Of a stretch of DNA of 64,000 bases, positions 24,880 to 35,092 are shown one piece after another. Location: contig NZ_AP019736.1 in NCBI RefSeq assembly GCF_006542685.1, positions 372,001-436,000 of the forward strand, read 5' to 3'. Source of the stretch: Alistipes dispar. Its GTDB lineage: Bacteria > Bacteroidota > Bacteroidia > Bacteroidales > Rikenellaceae. The first letter of the stretch is position 1. Each line of letters opens with the position of its first letter. The notes under the pieces are model-generated. The model was not told where the DNA came from and did no database searches. It saw nothing but the letters and a program-made list of their open reading frames with translations. Both the position numbers and the translations under genes were made by a program.

Positions 24880-27800
24880 TTATAGTTTGATTTTTTTGGA
24901 TGAAAAATCATCGTCCGTGCGGGGCGGCACGCCCCCGATGACGATACGTCCGCCGGAGGCATCGGCGATCTGCCGCAGGCGTGCGGGAATATGCCGTTGT
25001 AGGTCATCGGCGGCAGGTGCTTCCCGTCGCGCGTCCTTCTCCTGACGCTGTTCCTGCTGCTCTCCAGCCTCTTCGCCGTCACGGTCGCTGCCTACGGGTT
25101 TGAGCGCGAGTTGTATCTGCCGGTCGAGTCGTTCCATCTCTTTTTTCAAAGCCGCGAGGTCGGCTTCTTTGCGCCATGTACCCTCGATGATCTGCCGGAG
25201 CTGGGGCACGTCCTTTTCCAGCAAGGTGCGCTCCTTGCGGAATTTCTCCAGCGTCGGTTCGATCGTGCCCAGCGCGTGCAGGGGGTTGAGCGCCGCCGTG
25301 CGCGGGTCTCCGGCCAGATTGCCGTAGTTGTACTGGTAGAGGTATTCTCCCTCTCCCCGCACGTAAAAGCGGTTGCGAATGGACTCGAACCCCTCCTTCA
25401 TGCTCTTTTCGCTCTTGACGATGATCTCGAACCCGTAGATGGAGCCTATACGCTTCTCCCCGCTTCCCGTATCGACGGTTTTTGCGATATGGTTCAGTTG
25501 TTTGCCGATGAACTGCGGGTCGTTGCTCTCCACCCCGTCCAGCGTGATACGGTTGCGGTACGAACCGTCCTCGTTGAGTTCCGCACGGCTTCTGAAGGCT
25601 TCGAGGTCTTTTTCGATGCGCCCGATCTTGTCGTCGAGTTTTTCGATCTCCCCGAGCGTATGTTCCAACTGGCTGCGGCTCGACGACTTACCGCGGATGA
25701 ACGCCTGACGCTCGCTCTCCAGCCCCGCGATCTTCTTTTCGAGGCGCGCCTTTTCCAGCAGGTCGGTGTTGCCCGACAGCACGGCCACATATTCCGAGAA
25801 GTTCATGCCGCTGCCTTCGTCCATACCGCCCTCGTCGATGGTACGCACTCCCAGATTATTGTGTTTGAGCTGGCGGATGAAGAGCTGCTTGTTGTGCAGC
25901 AGCCCGAACTTGTAGGCGTCGAGCGACTTTTCGACGGCGTAGATGATAACATCCACCGTGTTGTCGGCGTAGAGCTTGGCCACTTCGTTGCCTTTGCGGA
26001 TGCCGCGCCCTTCGCGCTGCTCCAAGTCGCTGGGCCGCCACGGACTGTCGAGGTGGTGGATTGCCACGCACCGCCTCTGGGCGTTCACGCCCGTACCCAG
26101 CATATCGGTCGAGCCGAACAATACGCGGATGCGTCCGGTGTTCATCTCTTCGATCATCTTCTTGCGTTTGCCCTCGCTGCCGGCTGCCTCTTGTATGAAA
26201 CGAACCTCGGAAGCCGGAATGCCGTGGTCTTCGACCAGCTTGCGCCGAATCTCGGCGTACACGTTCCACTCGTCTCCCGGCTTCCATGTCCCCAGATCGG
26301 AGAAGACGAACTGCGTGCCCTTGTGCTGGTCGTACTTGCGGTAATAGTGCGCGATCTGCGCGGCACAGTGGCTCGCCTTATTGTCCACATGATCGCCGTA
26401 CAGCTCCGGGTCGATCATACGCATATCGAGCGACATTTTACGGGCGTAGTCCGTAGCGATCAGCATTTTGGCTTTCTCCTCGCTTTCCGTGAGGGGTGCC
26501 CGTCCCAGCACGGTGGCATCGCCTGTCTTGGCGAAATGCACCAACTGGTCGATAAACGCCTGCTGGTCGGGCGTGGGCGGGATGTTGTGCAGTATCTCGT
26601 TCTTGCGCGGGCGGTCGATACCGATGTCCTCGGCCGTGCGGAAATCCGTAATTTCCGAATAAAAAGCCGCCAGCTCCGGAACCTTGATGAAATAGCGGAA
26701 CCGTTCCTTCTGCACGATCTGGTTGGTGACCGAGAACTCGTAATCGACGCTCTTTTTGGCGAATACGGCGGCCCATGCGTCGAAGGTGCGGATGTTCTGC
26801 CGGTCGAGCGCTTTCGGACGCAGGTATTTGAACAGCAGATACAACTCCGTGAGGGAGTTGGAAATGGTCGTCCCCGACAGAAATGTCGCCCCCAGATCGC
26901 GCCCCGTGCGCTCCTGTATGGTTCTGAGGGCAAAGAGCATGTTGAGTGCCCGCTGGCTCCCGTCGGGGTTGCCGAGGCCCGCCACGCGGTCGTGCCGCGT
27001 GTTGAACATCAGATTTTTGAATTTGTGGCTCTCGTCCACGCAGAGGTGGTCGATACCCATACGGCGGAAGTCCACCGCATCGTCCTTGCGGTGGTCGAGG
27101 GCGTACTGAATCTTTTGCAGTTTGGCCTCCAGATTGTGCCGGCGCTTGAGGTAGCCGGTCAGCATACGTTTCGATACGCTCTTGCCTTGCGCCTTGAGCA
27201 GCATAAGGTTCTGTTCTACGCTGTCGAGTTCCGCCCGCAAGATCTCCTGCTGGATTTCTGGCGACTGCGGGATCATGCCGAACTGCTCGTGCGAGAGGAT
27301 CACCGCATCCCAGTCGTTGTTCTTGATCTGCCGGAATATCTGCTCGCGCTTCTTCGGCGTGAAATCCTCGCGGCCCGGATAGAGCACGCGGGCCATCGGA
27401 TACGCTGTGCAGAACGTCTTGGCGATCTCATGGATATTGGCTTTCAGTCCCGTAATCATCGGTTTGTTCACCAGTCCGATGCGTTTTTTCTCGTAGGTTC
27501 CGCAGCACATGATAAGCGTCTTGCCGCCGCCGACCTCGTGGTCCACGATACCGCCGCCCAGCAGAATATCCATCCAAATAGCGTCCTTCTGGCTCGGATA
27601 GAGGTCTTCGATGCCCAGCGCCTTGCGGTCGAGGCCGGGAAAGGTCAGGTGCGAACCGTCGTACTTCGGGCGCACGAAACAGTTGAACTTGCGGTTATAC
27701 ATGTCGGCCAGACGCTCCTTGAAGTCGGCGGACTGGTCGCACAGCCAGTCCGTGAAACCGCTGCGGATCTCGTCGATCTTGATGTTGGCCTGCTGTATCT

Positions 27801-30800
27801 TCTCCCCGTCGCGTACCTTTACCTCTTTCCACTCGCCGTCGATCAGTTTGCGGGCTTTTTTGGTGATGTCCGGAATCGTGTTGTGCAGGGCGTGTTTCAT
27901 CAGATGCAGTCCGGTATAACGGCGGAACTCTCCCTGAACGGCATACTGGTTCTGTATCTTGATATTGTACTCGTCTTTGGCCGTAATGCCGAACTCGTCC
28001 AGATCGGCAATGTAACCGATCTTGACCTCCGTTTCGAAGAGCCACGAGGCATAACTGTCGTAGATACCCGTAGGTATCCACCGCTCGCCGAAGTTGAAGT
28101 CCAAATCTTCAAAAGCGATGGGCTTGGGCGTAGCCTCTCGCAGCGCCGCGAGGGTCTCCCGTGCGCCCTCGTGATCCGGATTCTCGTCGAGGAAGCGCTC
28201 GACGCGGTCGGCCTTCTCGATGACGTTGCCCGCGATGACACGTTCGGCGATCTCGTATTTCCCGCTGTCGGGGTTGAAGTAGATACGCCCTTTGAGCTGT
28301 TCCAGCACCTCCGCTTCGCTCGCCCCGGTAAGTTCCGATATATACTCGATATCGATGTCCGCATAACGGTTCATGCTGGCCGCCAGTGCCGTATGCACAT
28401 CGTCCGTCTTTTCGATCTCCGCCGGATTGAATGCGACGGGATGGTCGAAGATGTCGGCCTTGTTCACGATACCGTCGGCGTAGCGTTCCAGCGAGAGTAT
28501 CTCGTCAGCTCCCGGATCCATCCGTATCCGGTCGATATTCTGCGGTTCGTTCAGCCGGCCGAACCGCTCCACGAAGTTGTCGTAAAGACTGTTCAGCATT
28601 ACGCGCAGCGCGGGGTGCGGGGCCAGTGTGTCGGCCTCCACGTTGTAGAGGTGATAATAGGTGTCCCGCACCTCGATATAGAGCGACATTTTCACCCGCT
28701 GTTCTTCGGGCAGGTCGAGCGGATGGAACATCGGGCGTAGGGTTTTCAGGTCGCTCAGGTATCCTACACGGTTCTCTTTATCCACGATGAGCGTCCCGTC
28801 GCGGTAATGTTCCGGCCGTTCTCCCTTGAAAGGCCGGGGTGCGAGCGGGTCTTCGGCCGCCTCGTCGCCGTGTGCCGTATTGTGCGGCATAGCGGCTTCG
28901 GCTCGCTTTCCGGAAACGCTCGCGGACGGGACGCCCTGCCGTACCGCACTGCCTGCGGGTGCCGGATTGTCCGCAGCGGGCCCTGTGACGGCGACGGCAT
29001 CCGGCGCCGGATGCGGAGAGCCGGTCGCAATGAACGGATCGGCCTGCGGCGACAATGCGTCCGATAGCTGCGCCCTGTCTCCGGATTTGCCGTCCGCAGC
29101 ACTGTCGGGAACCTTACGAGACGGTTCCGGCCGCTCCCTTCCGTATTCCGTTCGGATCGCGGCCTGCGGCTGCCCGGCTACGCCGGATCGCCCTGTCGCA
29201 GGCTTCGCCGCAGCCTGCCTGTTTACGGTTATCGTTCTCGATTGATTTTCTGCGGACGTAACGGCGGAGCGCTCCGCAGGTACGGCGGTCAATACCTCTG
29301 CCGGCTGTCGTTCCTCTTGATACGGCCGATTCTGCATCAGCCTCTCCCGCCAGTCCAGAGGACGCTCCTCCTCCCGAGAAACATTAGCCGCCTTCGGGGC
29401 CTGTGCGCTCTGCGGGGGTTGTATCGGTGTCGCGGCGGCCAAGTGTGCAGCGGCTTTCCGAAGCGCCTCGGCCGGGGACAATGCCGTGTTTGCCGCTGCG
29501 GCCCGCTGCTTCGCTTCCAACCGCTCCTGACGCGCTATCATCAGCTCCTCGCGCCATTCAATAAAGCGTTCCTCTTCGGGTTCTTTCCGGGGTCGGGCCG
29601 TCGTCTGCTTTTGCGCTTTCGGTTTCGGGCCGCGCTTCTTGGGACGGTTCACCTGACTGCGTTCTTCGGCTGAAAACCCGAACAGGTCGTAGAGCGTAAG
29701 CACCGGTTCCTGCTGTACGTTCAGCACCGGCTCCGGTTCGGTCTGCGTATCGAAAGCATCGAACAGCGATCCTGCGAACCCATCCTGCGAGGGTTGTCCG
29801 GCCGCTCGTGCCTGCGCTGCCGTTGCAGCGGGTTCCGCAACCGCCTCTTCCCGCCCGTCGCCGGCCGGGCGTACCGTGCTGCCGGCAGGCCGTTCCGCTT
29901 CCTGCATGGACTGCGGCTCTTGCGCCGAGGCAGGGGCGTGTGCTGCTGTCCGCCGTGCAACGGGTTCCATAACCGCCTCTTCCCGCCCGTCGTCGGCCGG
30001 ACGTACCGTGCTGCCGGCAGGCCGTTCCGCTTCCTGCATGGACTGCGGCTCTTGCGCCGAGGCAGGGGCGTGTGCTGCTGTCCGCCGTGCAGCGGGTTCC
30101 ATAACCGCAGGTTCGGATATGTTTGCCCGTACATTCTGTACGGAGGGTTCCCCACGCAATTCTGCCGTATCGGGCTGTTCATCCGGCGTCGCGGCAGCCC
30201 CGGTATCCTCATTCGGAACGACTGTCGCTTCCGTCTGTACGGCGGGTTCGGCGTATCCGTACATTTCTGGCGAGGGCGGGTACTCTTCCATAAACCGCCT
30301 CTCCCGCTCCTCCTGCCACGCGCCGAACTCCGCCCAATCCTGCCCGGCAGGCTGCCATGCTTCTTGCGTAGGCAGAGGGGGCAGGGATTCGTTCGGCATG
30401 GCGGCACCCTCGACCTGCACGGTCGCTTCGTCCCGTATTTCCTCCGCTTCGGCATCCTCTATGGGGATCATCTCTCCTGTTTCGGGGTCGAGTCGGTAGC
30501 CGTCGGAGGCGGCCTGCGTAACGGCATACCGTTCTTCCATCCAGCGGTTAAGGTCGCGCCACTCCTCCTCGGTAGGGTGCCAGAACGGCCCCGGCTGCTC
30601 ATCGAAAGGTGCGGGTTCCTGCATCCGGCCGGCCTGATACCGTTCCGCTTTCTGCCGCAGGTCGGAAAGTACCTCCTGCAATACCTCTCCGGCTCGGCGC
30701 GGGCCGCCGCCGCGAGTTGTTTCGGGAAGAGGGACGGAGGTTGCCGGCCGCCGGAATCCGGCGGTTTGCCGGGAAGGATGCGGCGAAGCCGGAGCGTCCG

Positions 30801-32376
30801 GGAAGAGCGTCGTTTGCGCGGATGAAGGTTCCGTCTGCCGCCTTTCGGCGCGGAGGGCCTCTTCCGTCCGGATTCTCGCCTCGGCCTCGTCCGGAAACCA
30901 ATGGTCTTCTATGGCCTGCCAGAACGGATCGAGATCGGGAGGGTACGGCGGCTCGTCGTCGAATATACCGGCCGTAGTTTCCGGAGCCTGCGCCGCGGAC
31001 GGTGCTGCCTGCCGCGTCTGCTGCCGGACTGTCTGGCCGGATAATTCTGCTTTTTGCTCCTGCCCGATGCCGTCACGCTCCGTCGCAGGAATTTCCCGTG
31101 CGATCTCTCGGTTCCCGTGTTGCCGTAATGCCGTTTGCCCGGACAGCTCCGTATTCCGTGCCTGCCCGATGTCGTCGTGCGCCTGTCGCGGACTTACCGT
31201 CTCCGTCTGCCGTTCCCTGTACTGACGCGGAGCGGTCTTCGGGGCATGGCTTTCGTACAGCTCCCGGTTGAAATGCCGCTCCATATCCTCCGCGAGCATA
31301 TCCGCCAGCGCACGGGCGATGCCTTCCACGCCTCCGGCGTGGGTGAACTCCATCGCCGGTTTCCCGTAGGGGTTCGTGCCCACTTTGGCCGAGGTCTGCA
31401 CCACGCGGTCGAGCGATCGGAAGCTGTTGTTTACCGTAATGCCGTTCGAGAGCGTGCGCGTTTCGATAAAGTCCCGCTGCCGCTCGGAGAGGGGTCGGGC
31501 GGCCGAGTTCTTTTGCAGGACGATAAGGTCGCTGCCCACCTCCGTTCCGGCATGGTCTGTAAAGAGGTTGTTCGGCAGCCGCACGGCCGCGACCAGATCG
31601 CACCGCTCCATCAGCCACTCCCGCACGGGTCGATTGCGCTCCGCATCGGCCATACCCTGCGAAGTGATGAAGGCGATGAGGCCCCCGGCGCGCACCAGAT
31701 CGACCGACTTCATAAAGAAGTAGTTGTGTATCGCCCATGCGCCTTGCCGGCGCACCGGATCGCGCGAAGAGGAGAACGCCGGGTCGAACAACGAAACGTC
31801 CCCGAAGGGGATATTGCTCGTAATCAGGTCGAAGTGCCCCTCGTAGGCGGGTTCTATGGTTTCAAGACCCTGCACCCGCACCGTATCGTCGGGATGCAGG
31901 TGGCGCAGGATTAAACCCGTAAGCGGGTCTTTCTCGAAGCAGGTGATCTCGGCCTCTTCGTTATAACGGCGCAGGTACTCCGCGAAAGCCCCCGTTCCGG
32001 CGCTCGGTTCGAGTGCACGCACCGGAACGACGCCCGCATTATAGAGCATCCGCATAATGGCGTCCGTCACGGGTTCCGGTGTGTAGAAGGCCGTCAGCAC
32101 CGAAGCTTTGAGGCTGTCCAGATAACGTTTGTACTCGCGCTCGCCACCGGTGTTCTCTTTCAGCACGGCGTGCAGCTCTTCGATCAGGGGCGTGAGCGCC
32201 GTTTCCTTTTTGTGCGGCAGCGGCTCCAATACCTCCTTGATCGCTCCGAAGCCGCTGTACGCACGCAGCACATCCCGCTCTTCGGGCGTGGCCGCCCGCT
32301 GTTCCCTCTCCAGCGCGAAGGCCGTGCGGATCGCTTCGATATTGCGGCGCAGGTGTTCGGTCTTATTGTACGCCAT
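24880..32376 (-). CDS. giant N6-methylase/SNF2-type helicase fusion
   Basis: A 2,498-aa protein typical of Bacteroidales integrative elements. The N-terminal 450 residues are an adenine-type DNA methylase (motif I LEPSAGTGAF, motif IV as SNIPFGD in place of NPPF). Residues about 500-1250 are a long low-complexity Ala/Pro/Glu-rich linker containing a 132-bp tandem repeat. The C-terminal half is a superfamily 2 helicase: Walker A VGGGKT, DESH box (CVDESHKFKNLM), motif III SGTTISNS and motif VI REGRGIRKGN, then a coiled coil. The start at 32376 (MAYNKTEHLRRN) overlaps the DUF1896 stop by 14 bp. Possible roles are protection of transferred DNA from restriction, or replication. Confidence 0.9.
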   Translation of the reverse strand: MAYNKTEHLRRNIEAIRTAFALEREQRAATPEERDVLRAYSGFGAIKEVLEPLPHKKETALTPLIEELHAVLKENTGGEREYKRYLDSLKASVLTAFYTPEPVTDAIMRMLYNAGVVPVRALEPSAGTGAFAEYLRRYNEEAEITCFEKDPLTGLILRHLHPDDTVRVQGLETIEPAYEGHFDLITSNIPFGDVSLFDPAFSSSRDPVRRQGAWAIHNYFFMKSVDLVRAGGLIAFITSQGMADAERNRPVREWLMERCDLVAAVRLPNNLFTDHAGTEVGSDLIVLQKNSAARPLSERQRDFIETRTLSNGITVNNSFRSLDRVVQTSAKVGTNPYGKPAMEFTHAGGVEGIARALADMLAEDMERHFNRELYESHAPKTAPRQYRERQTETVSPRQAHDDIGQARNTELSGQTALRQHGNREIAREIPATERDGIGQEQKAELSGQTVRQQTRQAAPSAAQAPETTAGIFDDEPPYPPDLDPFWQAIEDHWFPDEAEARIRTEEALRAERRQTEPSSAQTTLFPDAPASPHPSRQTAGFRRPATSVPLPETTRGGGPRRAGEVLQEVLSDLRQKAERYQAGRMQEPAPFDEQPGPFWHPTEEEWRDLNRWMEERYAVTQAASDGYRLDPETGEMIPIEDAEAEEIRDEATVQVEGAAMPNESLPPLPTQEAWQPAGQDWAEFGAWQEERERRFMEEYPPSPEMYGYAEPAVQTEATVVPNEDTGAAATPDEQPDTAELRGEPSVQNVRANISEPAVMEPAARRTAAHAPASAQEPQSMQEAERPAGSTVRPADDGREEAVMEPVARRTAAHAPASAQEPQSMQEAERPAGSTVRPAGDGREEAVAEPAATAAQARAAGQPSQDGFAGSLFDAFDTQTEPEPVLNVQQEPVLTLYDLFGFSAEERSQVNRPKKRGPKPKAQKQTTARPRKEPEEERFIEWREELMIARQERLEAKQRAAAANTALSPAEALRKAAAHLAAATPIQPPQSAQAPKAANVSREEERPLDWRERLMQNRPYQEERQPAEVLTAVPAERSAVTSAENQSRTITVNRQAAAKPATGRSGVAGQPQAAIRTEYGRERPEPSRKVPDSAADGKSGDRAQLSDALSPQADPFIATGSPHPAPDAVAVTGPAADNPAPAGSAVRQGVPSASVSGKRAEAAMPHNTAHGDEAAEDPLAPRPFKGERPEHYRDGTLIVDKENRVGYLSDLKTLRPMFHPLDLPEEQRVKMSLYIEVRDTYYHLYNVEADTLAPHPALRVMLNSLYDNFVERFGRLNEPQNIDRIRMDPGADEILSLERYADGIVNKADIFDHPVAFNPAEIEKTDDVHTALAASMNRYADIDIEYISELTGASEAEVLEQLKGRIYFNPDSGKYEIAERVIAGNVIEKADRVERFLDENPDHEGARETLAALREATPKPIAFEDLDFNFGERWIPTGIYDSYASWLFETEVKIGYIADLDEFGITAKDEYNIKIQNQYAVQGEFRRYTGLHLMKHALHNTIPDITKKARKLIDGEWKEVKVRDGEKIQQANIKIDEIRSGFTDWLCDQSADFKERLADMYNRKFNCFVRPKYDGSHLTFPGLDRKALGIEDLYPSQKDAIWMDILLGGGIVDHEVGGGKTLIMCCGTYEKKRIGLVNKPMITGLKANIHEIAKTFCTAYPMARVLYPGREDFTPKKREQIFRQIKNNDWDAVILSHEQFGMIPQSPEIQQEILRAELDSVEQNLMLLKAQGKSVSKRMLTGYLKRRHNLEAKLQKIQYALDHRKDDAVDFRRMGIDHLCVDESHKFKNLMFNTRHDRVAGLGNPDGSQRALNMLFALRTIQERTGRDLGATFLSGTTISNSLTELYLLFKYLRPKALDRQNIRTFDAWAAVFAKKSVDYEFSVTNQIVQKERFRYFIKVPELAAFYSEITDFRTAEDIGIDRPRKNEILHNIPPTPDQQAFIDQLVHFAKTGDATVLGRAPLTESEEKAKMLIATDYARKMSLDMRMIDPELYGDHVDNKASHCAAQIAHYYRKYDQHKGTQFVFSDLGTWKPGDEWNVYAEIRRKLVEDHGIPASEVRFIQEAAGSEGKRKKMIEEMNTGRIRVLFGSTDMLGTGVNAQRRCVAIHHLDSPWRPSDLEQREGRGIRKGNEVAKLYADNTVDVIIYAVEKSLDAYKFGLLHNKQLFIRQLKHNNLGVRTIDEGGMDEGSGMNFSEYVAVLSGNTDLLEKARLEKKIAGLESERQAFIRGKSSSRSQLEHTLGEIEKLDDKIGRIEKDLEAFRSRAELNEDGSYRNRITLDGVESNDPQFIGKQLNHIAKTVDTGSGEKRIGSIYGFEIIVKSEKSMKEGFESIRNRFYVRGEGEYLYQYNYGNLAGDPRTAALNPLHALGTIEPTLEKFRKERTLLEKDVPQLRQIIEGTWRKEADLAALKKEMERLDRQIQLALKPVGSDRDGEEAGEQQEQRQEKDARREAPAADDLQRHIPARLRQIADASGGRIVIGGVPPRTDDDFSSKKIKL
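29841..30104. repeat. two tandem 132-bp repeats in the linker of the giant protein
   Basis: Each unit encodes 44 residues containing ARRTAAHAPASAQEPQSM and ERPAGSTVRPA. The two copies are nearly identical at DNA level, which means recent duplication or ongoing homogenisation in a disordered linker. Confidence 0.85.
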
Positions 32377-32812
32377 TGTCGAGCAGGATTTGAACGGTTC
32401 CCGTAAGTTCGGTGTAGAGCCGCTCGTACTGCGGCGTAGCGGCGAAGTCGTCCGTAAGCTCGTAGCTTCGGGCGACCTCTTTGGCCTGCGGCAGGAGGAT
32501 GAGGGCGGCCTCGCGGGCATCCTCTTCGGGAATGTCCTCCGCGAACTCGCTGCGGATAACGTTTGCGAGCGTACTGTATAGCGAAAAATGAAGCCCCCGG
32601 TAGAGTACGGCGTCGGCCTCCTCGGCCGCTTCGATGCGGGAGCCTCCGCTGCGGATGATGCGGCTGTATGTTTCGGCCGCAGACTGCGCCCGCGTGCGGA
32701 TGAAGTCGGCATCGTCCGCCAGGTCGGGATGGCTCTCCCGCAGATAAGAGAGCAGCGAAAGGCCGTAATAAGATAACCCCGTCTGCGGGGCGTTATGATG
32801 ATCGTTCGGCAT
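32363..32812 (-). CDS. DUF1896 family protein
   Basis: A 149-aa helical protein of the DUF1896 family, found beside the methylase/helicase and topoisomerase genes in Bacteroidales elements. Typical segments are GLSYYGLSLLSYLRESHPDL, RGLHFSLYSTLANVIRSEF and the acidic EDIPEEDAREAAL. The start at 32812 (MPNDHHNAPQ) is taken because the frame beyond it runs through the hairpin at 32861-32888. Function unknown; the translational overlap with the helicase suggests joint action. Confidence 0.8.
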   Translation of the reverse strand: MPNDHHNAPQTGLSYYGLSLLSYLRESHPDLADDADFIRTRAQSAAETYSRIIRSGGSRIEAAEEADAVLYRGLHFSLYSTLANVIRSEFAEDIPEEDAREAALILLPQAKEVARSYELTDDFAATPQYERLYTELTGTVQILLDNGVQ

Positions 32813-32860
32813 GATGTGGATTGTTCTGTGGTGTGAAACGCAAAGGTCGAAGGAAGAAAA

Positions 32861-32888
32861 GGCGCTCCGGGTTCCTACCCGAAGCGCC
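32861..32888 (-). terminator. attenuator-like hairpin between topB and DUF1896
   Basis: On the minus strand GGCGCT-TC-GGGT pairs with ACCC-GG-AGCGCC and is followed by TTTTCTTCCTT. It is a good intrinsic terminator placed inside what otherwise looks like one operon, so it may lower expression of DUF1896 and the giant protein relative to topB. Confidence 0.6.
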
Positions 32889-32955
32889 GCCACTGAACAT
32901 CCCTGCCGAACGCCGAAAGCGTCTGTGACAAGTCGTCCAGCGGCAAAGATAAGGA

Positions 32956-35064
32956 TTATTTCCGGACTTTCGCCGCACCCGGCTTGCGGGTCTTGCCGCC
33001 TTGCTCGAAGGCGAACGCGGTGCGGTAATCGCCGTCGAAGACTACGGCGGCCTCGAACGTGCCCCCGTCCTTCTTGGCGAAGCCCTCGATCGTCGGCGTC
33101 CGTCCCTTGACGAGCAAGGCTTCCAGCTGGCCGTCCGTAAGCTCCTTTTTCGCTATCGTCCGGAATACGGTCAGGCCGCACTCCGCATTTTCGCACTTGG
33201 CGGCCTTCGGGTAGAACGTCACCCGGCCCCCGCAGCGGGGACACGGAGCGCCTGTACGCCCGGCGACCGACCCGACCTGCGCCTTGAGCAGTTCGGAGGT
33301 GATCTGCGAGGCGTAAACTTCGATACCCTTACGAAAGGTGAAGGCGTTCATCTCCCCGGTGGCGATCTTCGCAAGGGCCAGCTCCCAGCCGCCCGTCATG
33401 GCTGCGTCGGCGATCCGCATATCCTTGACGATGCCGTACACGGCGAGGCCCTTCTCGGTGGGCACGAGCGACTTTTTTTCACGTTTGATATACTCGCGCG
33501 AAAAGAGTGTTTCGATCACCGCCGCACGGGTGGCCGGAGTGCCGAGGCCGGAATCCTTCATGGCCTCGCGCTCAGCCTCGTCTTCCTGCTCCTTACCGGC
33601 AGTCTCCATTGCCGCGAGCAGGCTGCTTTCGGTATGCAGCGGGCGTGGGCGCGTCTGCTTTTCCACGAGGTCGCAGCCGCGCACCGTGAGCATATCCCCC
33701 TCGGCGAGCTCGGGCAGAGCCGCCGCATCTTCCTCCGTACGCTCTTCCGGCTCGCCCCATACTTTGCGCCATCCGGCACTCGTTACGACCGTGCCGCGCA
33801 CCTCGAACGGGATGCCCGCGCACTCCATACGGACGGAGGTGATCTCTTTCAGACACGCGGGCGAGAACGCCTCGACCATGCGCCCGGCGATCATATCGTA
33901 GATTTTGGCATGGTCCGCCGCAAGTCCCGCAGGCGTATGGCCGGTGATCAGCAGGGCGTGGTGGTCGGTCACTTTTTTGCCGTCCACCGAGCGGCGGTTC
34001 AGCTCCCCGCCCGACAGGTCGGCGGCCTGATGGCCGAAACCCGTATGACCGGAGAGCGAGGCCAGCAGCGAGGCTATTTCGTCGAACACGTCCTGCGGAA
34101 TGTAGCGGCTCCCCGTGCGGGGATAGGTGACGAGCTTCTTTTCGTAAAGCTCCTGCGCGATGCCGAGCGTCTTTTCGGCCGAGAATCCGTACCGCGTGTT
34201 GGCCTCTTTCTGGAGAGCGGTCAGGTCGTACAGCAGCGGCGGTTGCTCGGTGACATTGCGGCGTTCGACCTTCGTAACCTGCACGCCGTCGCTGCCCCGG
34301 ACTGCGGTACAGGCTTCGTCCGCCGCCGCTTTCGTATCGTATTTCGGCGTCGAGAGAACGGCGAAGGCCGTAGCGTCTTTGGCCGTGTGGAGCTTGAGCC
34401 GGAAATAGGTCTGCGGCGTGAACGAGGTGTTTTCCAGATAGCGCCCGCACACCAGCGCCAGCGTGGGGGTCTGCACCCTGCCCAGCGACCATGCACCGCG
34501 TCCGGCAGCGATGGCGAGTGCTTGGGATGCGTTGATGCCCACGATCCAGTCCGCCTCACAGCGGGCACGGGCCGAGAGGTAGAGGTCGTCGTACTCGCTG
34601 CCGGGCCGTATGTTAGCCAACCCTTCGCGGATGGCCCGCTCGGTGAGGCTGCTGATCCACAGCCGGTCGAAGGGCGTCTTGCAGTCGAGATAGTGATAGA
34701 TAAAGCGGAAAATCAGCTCGCCTTCGCGCCCGGCGTCGGTAGCCACGACGATTCGCTCGGTGCGGGAGAACAGCTCCTTGAGGACGGCGAGCTGTTTGAC
34801 GGCTCCCGGATCGGGCTTGTACTCCTTGCCGCTTTTGACGCGGCGCGGTTCGAGGACGAAGGTTTCGGGAAGGATCGGAAGGTTCTCCCTCTTGAACCCT
34901 TCGATGCCGTAGGCTTCCGGCATGGCCGGGCCTACGAGGTGGCCGAAGGCCCATGTGACGGCGTAGCCGCCCCCTTCGATATAGCCGTCCTTACGGGCGG
35001 TAGCGCCCACGACGGCGGCGATCTGCTGCGCTACCGAGGGCTTTTCTGCTATGATGACTTTCAT
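32956..35064 (-). CDS. topB: DNA topoisomerase III
   Basis: A 702-aa type IA topoisomerase. The Toprim domain is at the N-terminus (MKVIIAEKPSVAQQIAAVVG, ATDAGREGELIFR). The active-site Tyr lies in VTYPRTGSRYIP, and GRVQTPTLALV is conserved. One C-terminal zinc-binding unit (CPRCGGRVTFYPKAAKCENA) is present. Mobile-element topB copies of this type are linked to excision or transfer in Bacteroides elements (the exc protein of CTnDOT is related). The two residual segments at the very C-terminus are Lys/Gly-rich. Confidence 0.95.
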   Translation of the reverse strand: MKVIIAEKPSVAQQIAAVVGATARKDGYIEGGGYAVTWAFGHLVGPAMPEAYGIEGFKRENLPILPETFVLEPRRVKSGKEYKPDPGAVKQLAVLKELFSRTERIVVATDAGREGELIFRFIYHYLDCKTPFDRLWISSLTERAIREGLANIRPGSEYDDLYLSARARCEADWIVGINASQALAIAAGRGAWSLGRVQTPTLALVCGRYLENTSFTPQTYFRLKLHTAKDATAFAVLSTPKYDTKAAADEACTAVRGSDGVQVTKVERRNVTEQPPLLYDLTALQKEANTRYGFSAEKTLGIAQELYEKKLVTYPRTGSRYIPQDVFDEIASLLASLSGHTGFGHQAADLSGGELNRRSVDGKKVTDHHALLITGHTPAGLAADHAKIYDMIAGRMVEAFSPACLKEITSVRMECAGIPFEVRGTVVTSAGWRKVWGEPEERTEEDAAALPELAEGDMLTVRGCDLVEKQTRPRPLHTESSLLAAMETAGKEQEDEAEREAMKDSGLGTPATRAAVIETLFSREYIKREKKSLVPTEKGLAVYGIVKDMRIADAAMTGGWELALAKIATGEMNAFTFRKGIEVYASQITSELLKAQVGSVAGRTGAPCPRCGGRVTFYPKAAKCENAECGLTVFRTIAKKELTDGQLEALLVKGRTPTIEGFAKKDGGTFEAAVVFDGDYRTAFAFEQGGKTRKPGAAKVRK

Positions 35065-35092
35065 GGTTCGGTTTTTCGGATGTTTTCAGTGG

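Noticed and set aside
25111..28740. 1,209-codon open frame on the plus strand
   Set aside because: It lies antisense to the methylase/helicase gene, whose motifs are unambiguous. Long antisense frames are expected in GC-rich DNA; the predicted protein has no domain logic.
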